Part shown: one piece after another, positions 8,631 to 16,733 of the stretch | Layout: each line of letters starts with the position of its first letter | How positions within the stretch are numbered: the stretch's first letter is position 1 | Origin: Aequorivita sp. | GTDB lineage: Bacteria; Bacteroidota; Bacteroidia; Flavobacteriales; Flavobacteriaceae | Direction: 5' to 3' | Length of the DNA: 64,000 bases | Assembly (NCBI GenBank): GCA_024637015.1 | Contig: JAGXGE010000004.1 | Coordinates: 1-64,000 of the forward strand | Program-made: the position numbers and the translations under genes | The notes under the pieces: model-generated | What the model saw: only the letters and a program-made list of their open reading frames with translations | What the model was told of the DNA's origin: nothing | Database searches by the model: none

Positions 8631-9962
8631 TTAAAATTTTAATTCGCTAGCCGGAACGCCAAAGTAAAGTTCCAAAACTTTCAATTTAAAAATGTATTCA
8701 AATTTAGTTCTGTTTTCTTCAATTTTTGCATTATCATACCGCAATTTTGATTGGCTAAAATCGAAGGCATTTGTAAGCCCCACATCGTAACGATCTTTTG
8801 CGTATTGATAGGCGAGCTCTTGGGACTCCAATGCTACCGTAGCTGATTCATAGGCTTTCAGAGCGCCGTTTGCGTCAACATATGCTTGATAGACATTTGA
8901 TTCGAGATCGAGCTCGGCTTGCTCCAACTGATATTCGGTATTTTTAAGATTGACTTTACTGCGTTTTACATTACTACGCACTGCAAAACCATTAAAAATA
9001 GGCACATTCAGTTGTAAGCCATAACCAATACCGTCATTCAAATATAATTGTTCCACAAACTGACGGTTCAGCGGATCATTATCAGCATAGCGAGTGTTAT
9101 ACCCAAAAAACGCAGATAGCGTAGGATAATAATTTCCTCGGGAAATTTGTAAATCTTTTTGGGCAAGCTCCACATTTTTTTCTGCAATTTTCACTTCGGA
9201 ACGAGTTGCTTTTGCACTCTCGATTATTTCGGAAACATCTTTATTGGCAATACCACCATCTACAATTGTATAATCTTCATCAGCAATTTCAAAATTGGAA
9301 TAATCCTTTATTAATAGTAATTGTGCTAGGCTTATCAATGAAATTTTCACAGTGTTTTCCGCTACCACAATTTTCTGTTTTTCGCTGGCGTCTGTAGCCT
9401 TTATTTCTAAAAGATCACCCCGTGGAAGTACTCCTGCATCCACAAGGTTGTTAGTTCTTTCCAACTGCTCAAGCGTAACGATGTTCTGTGATTTTACCAC
9501 TTCCAAGTTTGCTTTGTTTAATAAAACCTGTAAATAGGAATTTGCTACGGCCAAAGCAATATCATCCTTCATTTTGTCCAACCGGTATTGGGCGGCAAGT
9601 TCCGAAAGTTTTGATCGCTGTAATTGGCGCACATTTTTAAGGCCATCAAAAAGTGTGTAGCCAACATTTATTGCTCCTGAGGCTGAACCAAAAGTTGTGT
9701 TTTCCAACTGGTTGGTTGTTGGGTTTAAACTTAAACCAGTATTTTTTGAACCGCTTGCATTTGCATTGAGCGTTGGTAAAAAATTACCTATCGCTTCCAG
9801 TTTTTCGGCATCAGTAATCTCTAGGTCAAGTTCGCTTTGTTTAACGGATATGTTATTTTCTAGTGCGTGATTTACACATTCCTGAAGTGTCCACTTCTTG
9901 GCTTGGGCATTCAAGGAAATGCTAAGTATCAAAAAAAAGAAAGGGATTGTTATTTTCTTCAT
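8631..9962 (-). CDS. TolC family outer-membrane efflux protein
   Basis: A 443-residue outer-membrane channel subunit with a signal peptide (residues 1-19, ending LNAQA). Two repeated TolC-type helical/strand halves are visible (LQECVNHALENNISVKQSEL near the start; ARTSEVKIAEKN-like and VGLTNAFDFSQSKLRYDNA near the end). It supplies the exit duct for the tripartite pump. It is followed 2 bp later by the distal adaptor and preceded by a 124-bp gap after the proximal adaptor. No perfect promoter box was found in that gap. Confidence 0.93.
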   Translation of the reverse strand: MKKITIPFFFLILSISLNAQAKKWTLQECVNHALENNISVKQSELDLEITDAEKLEAIGNFLPTLNANASGSKNTGLSLNPTTNQLENTTFGSASGAINVGYTLFDGLKNVRQLQRSKLSELAAQYRLDKMKDDIALAVANSYLQVLLNKANLEVVKSQNIVTLEQLERTNNLVDAGVLPRGDLLEIKATDASEKQKIVVAENTVKISLISLAQLLLIKDYSNFEIADEDYTIVDGGIANKDVSEIIESAKATRSEVKIAEKNVELAQKDLQISRGNYYPTLSAFFGYNTRYADNDPLNRQFVEQLYLNDGIGYGLQLNVPIFNGFAVRSNVKRSKVNLKNTEYQLEQAELDLESNVYQAYVDANGALKAYESATVALESQELAYQYAKDRYDVGLTNAFDFSQSKLRYDNAKIEENRTKFEYIFKLKVLELYFGVPASELKF

Positions 9963-10086
9963 AAGTTTTATGTTGCTGAATGAGTCTTTTGTATTGCGAT
10001 TGCGTTACAAAATTTATAAAATAATAATTTTTTAAAAAGTTTTTCTATGTTTTTAAACCACAAAGGGAGTGAAGGATTTTACAAAA

Positions 10087-11256
10087 TTATCCTCTGCCGT
10101 TTGGCGATTTTGCGGGTTTCAGTTGGTTCCACACTTTTATATTATCGTCTTTTGAAATTCCGTTTTTTACTTCAACGTCTATCCCGTCACTCACGCCCAA
10201 CTCTATATCTTTTCTTTCAAACTCTTGATCTCCAACCATAACTTCCACAAAAGGTTTTTGGGTTTTTGGATCATACTGAACTAAAGCTTCTTTAATAGTA
10301 AGTACATTTTCAGCTTTGGCAAGAATAATGGAAGCATTGGCGCTCAAACCGGCACGAATAAAAGTACTGGTAGTATCGAGGTTTTTCATGGTTCCTTTTA
10401 TTTCAAACTGGATTGCTCCATTTTCACTGATTCCTTTTGGTGCGATATAATCCAACTCTGCGTTAAAAATTTTATCTTGAATTGCGCCCACAGTAATTTC
10501 TAGCGGAAGACCTTCTTTAATTTTCCCCACTTCACTTTCGTCCACTTTTCCTTCAAAAATCATTTTTTCAATATCTGCCAAGGTAGCGATGGTAGTTCCG
10601 TCATTGAAATTATTTGCTTCAATTACTTGATTTCCTGTTTTCACTGGAACATCCAGCACCATGCCCGAAACGGTAGCACGAATTTCAGTATTTGCCGAAG
10701 CACCCATACCACTTGTGGTTCCAGTTTTTACAATGTCATAATTTTGATTGGCTGCCGTAAGCCCTACTTGCTCCTGCTTTAGTCGCTGTTGTGCTTGGTC
10801 GTAGGCCAATTGTGCATTGTCAAATTCATTGGCAGAAATAACTCCTTTTTCAAACAATGCTTTCTGTCGGTTATAAATACTTTTTTGGTTTTCTAAAGCC
10901 AGACGAGCTGTTTCTACCTGCGTACGAACGTTATTAATATTGCTCTTTGCATTGTTCAAAGATGATACATTAGGAACTACTTTTACTTTAGCTATCAAGT
11001 CTCCCGCTTTTACAACAGTACCCGCCTCCACAAAAATTTCGTCAATGATTCCTGAAATATTGGGTTTTATTAGCACTTCTTCTTTGGGAACAATACTACC
11101 CGTTGCGACAGTTTTTTTCACAATTGAACCCATTGCAGGTTTTTCCGTTTCATACACAACCGGATCCTCCGCATTTTTTGAATATAGCCAATACATAGAA
11201 ACAACAAATAATACTGCAATTGTAGCAAGGATGACTATGGTTTTTGTTTTTTTCAT
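10087..11256 (-). CDS. HlyD/MacA-type periplasmic efflux adaptor, proximal copy
   Basis: A 389-residue adaptor with one N-terminal membrane segment (about residues 6-25), a lipoyl-like half-motif (DEIFVEAGTVVKAGDLIAKV) and a long alpha-hairpin of about residues 88-165. The second lipoyl half and a beta-barrel follow. It shares the FEKGVIS motif in the hairpin with the distal adaptor but is clearly a separate paralogue. It lies 58 bp after the DUF1801 gene, downstream of the two permeases. It is probably the partner of the MacB-like transporter; substrate unknown. Confidence 0.9.
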   Translation of the reverse strand: MKKTKTIVILATIAVLFVVSMYWLYSKNAEDPVVYETEKPAMGSIVKKTVATGSIVPKEEVLIKPNISGIIDEIFVEAGTVVKAGDLIAKVKVVPNVSSLNNAKSNINNVRTQVETARLALENQKSIYNRQKALFEKGVISANEFDNAQLAYDQAQQRLKQEQVGLTAANQNYDIVKTGTTSGMGASANTEIRATVSGMVLDVPVKTGNQVIEANNFNDGTTIATLADIEKMIFEGKVDESEVGKIKEGLPLEITVGAIQDKIFNAELDYIAPKGISENGAIQFEIKGTMKNLDTTSTFIRAGLSANASIILAKAENVLTIKEALVQYDPKTQKPFVEVMVGDQEFERKDIELGVSDGIDVEVKNGISKDDNIKVWNQLKPAKSPNGRG

Positions 11257-11314
11257 TTTTTTGATTATTGAAATTATGGTCTTTAATTGATGTTTTCTAC
11301 TTTAATCTTTCAAT

Positions 11315-11734
11315 TTATGCTCCTAAAAGCGGTATATTTTTTATTTGATGGTAACTCAATGCCATTGCAAAGCAATGCTTTAATTCAGCTTCTGGTATTT
11401 TTTCGTTCAGTTTAAAAACAATTGCCCTGTTACCTTCAAAGTTAAATTTGTCTTTATAGACTTCCTTAAATGTGGGTACCAATTTTGAAGTACATTTAAA
11501 ATATACCGCAACTTGATCTGGAGTCTTTTCTTTCCAATCCATCCGCACCGTGCTTCCAAATTTTGTTAGAAAGCTTGGTTCTCCCCATTTAAGTGTTTCT
11601 TCTAGTTTTTCGAGCCCCTCAGTTTCTGATGCGGCGCTCAAAACCAGTTTCCTAAGATGAAGCATTTTTTGCTTAACCCTTTTGGGGTAGTTCTCAAAAA
11701 CAGCTGCAACTTTTGGGTCACTCGTCAATTTCAT
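11315..11734 (-). CDS. DUF1801 (YdhG/YjbR/CyaY-like fold) protein
   Basis: A 139-residue soluble protein with the DUF1801 layout: helix (FENYPKRVKQKMLHLRKLV), the core ETLKWGEPSFL, strands (VAVYFKCTSKLV) and a short ending helix. It has no signal peptide, so it is cytoplasmic. The biochemical role of the family is unknown. It is placed 10 bp after a permease gene inside the efflux operon, which may be passenger linkage rather than a functional tie. Confidence 0.8.
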   Translation of the reverse strand: MKLTSDPKVAAVFENYPKRVKQKMLHLRKLVLSAASETEGLEKLEETLKWGEPSFLTKFGSTVRMDWKEKTPDQVAVYFKCTSKLVPTFKEVYKDKFNFEGNRAIVFKLNEKIPEAELKHCFAMALSYHQIKNIPLLGA

Positions 11735-11744
11735 TATTCTTTTT

Positions 11745-13016
11745 TTACTCAGTTCTTAACGCTTCAACAGGTTTCACTTTTATGGCGTTTTGCGCAGGAA
11801 TCAATCCTGCCAAAAGTCCGGAAACTATCAAAATGGTCAAGGCAATAAATACAACACCGATGTTTACCGATGGGTTTATAAACATCATCTCGCTGGTATC
11901 CATTCCGCTAAGCTGATAGTTAACCAACCAAAGCACGGCCGTTGCCAAAACAATCCCTGCCATTCCTGAAACAATTGTTAGAAATATAGATTCCAATAAT
12001 ATTTGTGAGCGAATACTCCAAGGCGTTGCCCCCAAAGCTCGCCGGATACCGATTTCCTTTGTGCGTTCTTTTACCACAATTAGCATAATATTGCTAATAC
12101 CGATGATTCCAGAAAGGAGCACGAGTATTCCCACGAAATATGCAACGAAATTTAATGCGGTAAACAGGCCATTAATCTTGCTGTATTCTTGGTAAAGGTC
12201 AAAATTTCCCACGGCACGATCGTCGTTTGGGTTTATGGTATGACGTGTTTTTATTACATCAAAAATTTGACTTTTCAATTCTGTTATTGAATAACCATCC
12301 TTTGCAGTAATTGCCATCCAACCTACAATGTCGCCCATATTAAAGGCTTGCGAAAATGAGGTAAACGGAACATAAATTTCTTTTTGCATTTCTTCTGGAT
12401 CGCCGTTATTTCCCTTCTTTTTGTAGGTGCCAATAACCATAAAATTGACGCCATTTATTTTTATGTAAGAACCAATTACCTCTTCATTTGGAGCATACAA
12501 TGCACTTTGCACGCCGCTTCCAATAATGGCTACTTTTCTTTTCTGGTTTATATCTGAATAGCTTACAAACCTACCCGAAGTAATATCCATAGGTTGCTGT
12601 TGAATTATTTCTGGATAATCGCCATAGACGTTGAAAGCACCCGTTTCCAATCCGCGAACCACATTATTGCTTCCACGAAAACCACCCAATTGGTTTCTGG
12701 GCGAAACGAAGCGTAGACCATCAACATTTTGTTTTATAGCTGTAACGTCATCCGTTTTGAAGTTATAACGGCGCCCTTTTGGCAATCCTTTGTAGGGTTG
12801 TGAAGCGGTTTGCGACCACATAAACATTGAGTTTGTGGCCATTCCGTTAAAACCTTGTTTTATGCCGTTTTCCAAGCCATTGCCTGCCGCGAGCAAAATC
12901 ACCAAAATAAAAATACCCCAAAGCACCCCAAAAGCCGTCATAACTGTCCTGAACCAATTGCTGCTCAGGGCTTCTAATATTTCTGCCCAACTGTCTCTGC
13001 TAAATAATTTACTCAT
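11745..13016 (-). CDS. FtsX/MacB-like ABC transporter permease, second copy
   Basis: A 423-residue permease with one N-terminal membrane helix (about 22-43), a large periplasmic MacB-type core domain (44-285) and three C-terminal helices. The conserved cytoplasmic stretch IGISNIMLIVVKERTKEIGI is followed by RRALGATPWSI. The last residues (LIPAQNAIKVKPVEALRTE) are the classic FtsX-family ending. Its start overlaps the stop of the preceding permease by 8 bp. It probably forms a heterodimer with that permease. Confidence 0.93.
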   Translation of the reverse strand: MSKLFSRDSWAEILEALSSNWFRTVMTAFGVLWGIFILVILLAAGNGLENGIKQGFNGMATNSMFMWSQTASQPYKGLPKGRRYNFKTDDVTAIKQNVDGLRFVSPRNQLGGFRGSNNVVRGLETGAFNVYGDYPEIIQQQPMDITSGRFVSYSDINQKRKVAIIGSGVQSALYAPNEEVIGSYIKINGVNFMVIGTYKKKGNNGDPEEMQKEIYVPFTSFSQAFNMGDIVGWMAITAKDGYSITELKSQIFDVIKTRHTINPNDDRAVGNFDLYQEYSKINGLFTALNFVAYFVGILVLLSGIIGISNIMLIVVKERTKEIGIRRALGATPWSIRSQILLESIFLTIVSGMAGIVLATAVLWLVNYQLSGMDTSEMMFINPSVNIGVVFIALTILIVSGLLAGLIPAQNAIKVKPVEALRTE

Positions 13017-14253
13017 CGCGCAAAGCTTCTATGGGTTTAATATTTGCCGCACGGTATGCTGGAAAGAATCCTGCAACTGCACCGGCAACAACAAGTATGA
13101 TGACCGTTGTAATTGCTACCGAAAAATCGACAGAAGGATTTCGAATGTAATCTGTTTCAATGAATGGCCCAACAAATTGTAATAATAACAAACTAAAAAT
13201 AAGCCCAACAAAACCTGCCACTGCGGTTACAAAAATAGATTCGTGAAGTATCATTCCAATAATAGACCAAGGCTGTGCTCCAATGGCTTTGCGTATGCCA
13301 ATTTCTTTGGTGCGCTCTTTAACTATTATGAGCATAATATTGCTAACGCCCACAACTCCTGCAATAATGGTACAAATACCCACTCCCCAAAAAAACCAGC
13401 GGATCATATTGTTGAGATCGTAAAACTTTTTTGCATTTTCAAGTGTATTATTCACATTCACCGCTCTATCATCGGTTGGAGAAATGGTATGTGCAACTTT
13501 TAAATCGCTTTCCAATTCTGCGGAAAAAGCTTCAGAGGCAGCTAGTGCATCTTTATAATTATCCTGCTTTATGAGTGTGAATGCTAAAGACCGAAGTTTA
13601 TCCCCAGCATTAAAAACCTTTTGTGCGGTAGTTAAGGGAATAAAAAGTCTAGTTTCCTCTCGTTCTCCTCCAGGGTCTGTATAAATGCCCACTACCTTAA
13701 ATTTTATTTCCGCAACATCAACATATTCTCCAATAGCATTTTCTCCCTTAAACAGATCGAGATATACTTGGTTTCCTATAACCGTAACTTTTTCAAAAGA
13801 GTTTAAATCACCTTGGTTGATATACCTTCCAGCTACCAGTGTTGCATTTTCAAGAAATTGATAGTCACCACGGACGCCTTCAACCCGATAACTTCCATTT
13901 TCCTTTTTATAAGTGGTCAATTGCCCCCATCTGCTGTAAACTCCAGATTTGTATTCCAGTTTGTCCCTGTTTTTGTTGACCGCCATTTCATAATCGCGAT
14001 TGTCCATTTCTATTATCCGGCCTGGGTTAAGGCCTTTATATTCTTCTGAAGTTACATTTGTCCAAACGCTGATACGGTTTGTGGCATCATTTTCAAATTC
14101 CTTTGCCACGCCGTTTGACATACCTTGACCAATAGCTAACAGAATGACCAAAATAAAAATACCAGAAGCAACGGAAAGCCCTGTGAGAAACGTCCGTAAT
14201 TTGTTTTTGCGAATCGCCTCAAAAATTTCCTGCCAGCGTTCAATATTAAACAT
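13009..14253 (-). CDS. FtsX/MacB-like ABC transporter permease, first copy
   Basis: A 414-residue permease with the same architecture as its neighbour: N-terminal helix, periplasmic core of about 230 residues, and three C-terminal helices with VGVSNIMLIIVKERTKEIGI and the ending AYRAANIKPIEALRDE. It overlaps the ATPase gene by 8 bp and the next permease by 8 bp, so translation is likely coupled and stoichiometric. MacB-type transporters transmit ATPase motion to an adaptor/TolC pump rather than moving substrate through the membrane. Confidence 0.93.
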   Translation of the reverse strand: MFNIERWQEIFEAIRKNKLRTFLTGLSVASGIFILVILLAIGQGMSNGVAKEFENDATNRISVWTNVTSEEYKGLNPGRIIEMDNRDYEMAVNKNRDKLEYKSGVYSRWGQLTTYKKENGSYRVEGVRGDYQFLENATLVAGRYINQGDLNSFEKVTVIGNQVYLDLFKGENAIGEYVDVAEIKFKVVGIYTDPGGEREETRLFIPLTTAQKVFNAGDKLRSLAFTLIKQDNYKDALAASEAFSAELESDLKVAHTISPTDDRAVNVNNTLENAKKFYDLNNMIRWFFWGVGICTIIAGVVGVSNIMLIIVKERTKEIGIRKAIGAQPWSIIGMILHESIFVTAVAGFVGLIFSLLLLQFVGPFIETDYIRNPSVDFSVAITTVIILVVAGAVAGFFPAYRAANIKPIEALRDE

Positions 14254-14953
14254 AAGCTTCCGTTTTGGCTCTCACTTGATTAACAAGCGAATCGTCAATA
14301 ATCAATCCATCTTTTAGGTTTACTATGCGCTTGGTCATATGTGCAATGTCTTCTTCATGTGTTACAATCAATATTGTTTTTCCTTCGTCATTGATGCCCT
14401 GAATCAGCTCCATTACTTCGTAGGAAGTTTTTGTGTCTAAAGCTCCCGTGGGTTCATCAGCAAGCAATACTTTTGGATCGCTGGCCAAGGCGCGGGCAAT
14501 TGCCACTCTTTGTTTTTGTCCTCCTGAAAGCTCGTTAGGAAGGTGTGAAGCCCAATCTGCCAAGCCTACTTTTTCCAGATAATGCATCGCTTTCTCATTG
14601 CGGATGTTTCGTTTTACACCTTGGTAATAAAGCGGCATCGAAACATTGTCCAAGGCAGATTTATAATTAATTAGGTTGAAAGATTGAAAAATGAAACCCA
14701 AAAATTTGTTGCGATAGCGGGCAGCAACTTTTTCGTTCAGGTTTTTTATTAAAGTGCCGTCCAAGGTATATGTGCCCTCATCAGCTTCATCGAGTATCCC
14801 TAGAATATTCAATAATGTGGATTTTCCAGAACCCGAAGAACCCATGATGGAAACCATTTCGCCTTCAGCAACTGAAAAATTTAAGCCTTTTAAAACATGG
14901 AGTGAATTCTTGCCCATGTGATATGATTTATGAAGGTTTTTTATTTCTATCAT
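14246..14953 (-). CDS. MacB/LolD-type ABC transporter ATPase
   Basis: A 235-residue stand-alone nucleotide-binding domain. Walker A is GSSGSGKSTL, the signature LSGGQKQRVAIARAL, Walker B VLLADEPTGALD, and the H-loop VTHEED. A family-typical FIFQSFNLI Q-loop region is present. It is the first gene of the minus-strand efflux operon that runs to tsaB. The 140-bp upstream region shows no perfect TAnnTTTG box. Confidence 0.95.
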   Translation of the reverse strand: MIEIKNLHKSYHMGKNSLHVLKGLNFSVAEGEMVSIMGSSGSGKSTLLNILGILDEADEGTYTLDGTLIKNLNEKVAARYRNKFLGFIFQSFNLINYKSALDNVSMPLYYQGVKRNIRNEKAMHYLEKVGLADWASHLPNELSGGQKQRVAIARALASDPKVLLADEPTGALDTKTSYEVMELIQGINDEGKTILIVTHEEDIAHMTKRIVNLKDGLIIDDSLVNQVRAKTEAYV

Positions 14954-15093
14954 TCTGAAAATTGTTGAAATACAAAATAAGAGGGAAATACCCTTTCAAA
15001 TGTGAAATTCTTGTTAAGACTTGAAAAGATTAATACTCTTGGTTTTTAATAAGACTTTAAAAACCGTTAGATGTTACAGCAAAAAGAAAAAAA

Positions 15094-15330
15094 TCACTCG
15101 GTTTCTTGTGAACGTGCTTTTTTTCGGCTTCGGTAGATTGCGTAGCCAACGCCAGCAATTAGCAGATAAGGAAATATCATTAAATACATGATACCATTAT
15201 TGATTCCTTTTGCAGCTTGTCCTCCTTCTTCGCTTTCCAAAACGGCCCGGCACATGGCGCATTGTGCCTCTGCTGGAATTGCGGCGAAGAGAAAAATAAT
15301 TAATATTATGAAAAGAATTTTTTGATTCAT
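15094..15330 (-). CDS. Small membrane protein with periplasmic CxxC
   Basis: A 78-residue protein: signal peptide (residues 1-22, ending AEAQ), then CAMCRAVLESEEGG, a transmembrane helix (about 45-65) and a basic tail (RSRKKAR). The topology places the CxxC in the periplasm. It is the last gene of the Sco/DUF420 group, 62 bp after DUF420, so a role in copper or thiol handling during cytochrome oxidase assembly is a reasonable guess but only inference. No named family is recognised. Confidence 0.75.
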   Translation of the reverse strand: MNQKILFIILIIFLFAAIPAEAQCAMCRAVLESEEGGQAAKGINNGIMYLMIFPYLLIAGVGYAIYRSRKKARSQETE

Positions 15331-15365
15331 TTTAATTTAGTTTCAATTCAAGAACATCCCCCTGA

Positions 15366-15381
15366 CCCCCTTCAAAGGGGG
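15366..15381. repeat. G/C-block palindrome between DUF420 and the CxxC gene
   Basis: CCCCCTT at 15366-15372 pairs with AAGGGGG at 15375-15381. The preceding bases (CATCCCCCTGA) extend the C-rich block. It stands out in an AT-rich spacer and looks like a dispersed intergenic palindrome (REP-like) rather than a terminator, since no T tract follows. Confidence 0.45.
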
Positions 15382-15392
15382 AATTCTCCAAA

Positions 15393-15920
15393 TCAATAAT
15401 AAGGTGAAATCATTAAATAAACAATTACGCCTGTTACCGCAACATATAGCCAAAGTGGATACGTTATTCGCGCTATTTTTCGGTGTTGGTAAAACTGTCC
15501 TGAAATGGCCCTAACGTATGTAATTAGAACAAAAGGTATAACAACTATGGACAATAAAATATGCGTTAAAAGAATGAAATAATATACATATTTCAGCATT
15601 CCTTCGCCGCCATATGTGGTTGATTCAGAGGTCATATGATAGGCCACATACATTACCAAAAATAATACTGAAAAGATAATTGCGGTCTTCATTAACCGTT
15701 CGTGCGCTTTTCTGTTTCCTTTTCTAATTTGAAAAACGGCTATAATCAATAAGATAGCAGTCATTCCATTAATTGTTGCGTAAATAGGCGGCAGAAACCC
15801 TAGACGTTCCACTCCAGGAATTTTTATTGTAAACAAAACAGCCACCGCCACTGGAATTGCAATGGAAATAATCCAAATCCAAACATTATACTTTTTTGAT
15901 GTGGTAATAGTATTTTCCAT
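15393..15920 (-). CDS. DUF420 membrane protein
   Basis: A 175-residue protein with five hydrophobic segments, matching the DUF420 (YozB-like) family often encoded beside Sco and cytochrome oxidase genes. Histidines at helix ends (NRKAHERLMKTA, VAYHMTSE, LLTHILLS, QHRKIAR) are typical of the family and suggest haem or metal contact, unproven. It starts 7 bp after the sco stop, so the two are co-transcribed. Confidence 0.88.
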   Translation of the reverse strand: MENTITTSKKYNVWIWIISIAIPVAVAVLFTIKIPGVERLGFLPPIYATINGMTAILLIIAVFQIRKGNRKAHERLMKTAIIFSVLFLVMYVAYHMTSESTTYGGEGMLKYVYYFILLTHILLSIVVIPFVLITYVRAISGQFYQHRKIARITYPLWLYVAVTGVIVYLMISPYY

Positions 15921-15927
15921 TTTAGAA

Positions 15928-16569
15928 TTATAATAGTTTTTTAATATCCTCTTTCAGCATTTGGATTCCTTTGTCTTCCAAACCATCATAATAAACAATC
16001 GGATTTCCGTTTTCATCTTTTCGGGAACGGATGTTGCCTTCTTGATCAATCAATGCAAAAAAACCGGAATGCTCAAACCCACCTTCCACTTCAGAGGTTT
16101 CGCCAACATAAAGGTTAAAGCCTTCATTGGCAAGCTTGAATATTTTCTCCTTTTCACCCGTTAATAAATGCCATTGCGGTTTTGTTATTCCTTTATTTTC
16201 GGCATACTCCTTTAAAACTTGGGGTGTGTCGTGAGCTGGATCAATCGAAAAAGAAGCAATTCCTACGTTTGGATTTCCCAAAAAAGCATCTTGGATTTTG
16301 ATCATGTTCTCCGTCATAATCGGGCAAATGGAGGGGCAAGTTGTGAAGAAAAACTCAACAATATATACTTTGTCTTTAAACGCTTCATTCGTGATGGTAT
16401 TTCCGTTTTGATCGGTAAAACTGAATGCCGGAACTTTAGCTTTTATTCCATTTTTTTCCACAAATGCAATATCAGATTTTGATAATCTATTATCCATTTC
16501 ATTTACTGCCCAAATTCCAAAAATTAAAATGACAGCAGTTATGCCAACGTATGAATATTTTTTTTTCAT
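15928..16569 (-). CDS. SCO1/SenC/PrrC copper chaperone
   Basis: A 213-residue membrane-anchored thioredoxin-fold protein that delivers copper to the CuA site of cytochrome oxidase subunit II. An N-terminal anchor occupies residues 6-24. The copper ligands are present: CxxxC in FFFTTCPSICPIM and the later histidine in GGFEHSGFFALID. The C-terminal stretch GNIRSRKDENGNPIVYYDG is typical. It is preceded by a 164-bp spacer filled with 7- and 9-bp tandem repeats. Confidence 0.95.
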   Translation of the reverse strand: MKKKYSYVGITAVILIFGIWAVNEMDNRLSKSDIAFVEKNGIKAKVPAFSFTDQNGNTITNEAFKDKVYIVEFFFTTCPSICPIMTENMIKIQDAFLGNPNVGIASFSIDPAHDTPQVLKEYAENKGITKPQWHLLTGEKEKIFKLANEGFNLYVGETSEVEGGFEHSGFFALIDQEGNIRSRKDENGNPIVYYDGLEDKGIQMLKEDIKKLL

Positions 16570-16582
16570 TTTTTAAATTATG

Positions 16583-16627
16583 CTGTTGATACTATGGATA
16601 CTGTGGATACTGTTGAAACTGTTGAAA
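16583..16627. repeat. 9-bp tandem repeat, 5 units
   Basis: Five contiguous nonamers on the plus strand: CTGTTGATA, CTATGGATA, CTGTGGATA, CTGTTGAAA, CTGTTGAAA. The array starts 14 bp upstream of the sco start codon and lies in its leader. Confidence 0.85.
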
Positions 16628-16643
16628 CTAAAGCACAAATTTC

Positions 16644-16713
16644 ATTACTCATTACTCATTTCTCAATACTCAATACTCATTACTCATTACTCATTACTCA
16701 TTACTAATTATTC
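16644..16713. repeat. 7-bp tandem repeat, 10 units
   Basis: Ten contiguous heptamers of consensus ATTACTC. Units 1, 2, 6, 7 and 8 are exact and each of the others has one change. On the transcribed strand the unit reads GAGTAAT and contains overlapping TAA, ATG and TGA triplets. Seven is not a multiple of three, so these fall in all frames. Confidence 0.92.
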
Positions 16714-16733
16714 TTTATTTTTCATTCCTGTGG

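Noticed and set aside
9963-10086. Promoter in the gap before the TolC gene
   Set aside because: Only ATAAATTTTG-like near matches with wrong spacing inside the -7 box; no exact TAnnTTTG with an upstream TTG.
15041-15065. Stem-loop GGTTTTTAA/TTAAAAACC as a terminator of the CxxC gene
   Set aside because: The stem is AT-rich and no T tract follows on the minus strand.
16583-16713. Possible CRISPR array
   Set aside because: Units are 7 and 9 bp, contiguous, with no spacers and no cas genes in the window.
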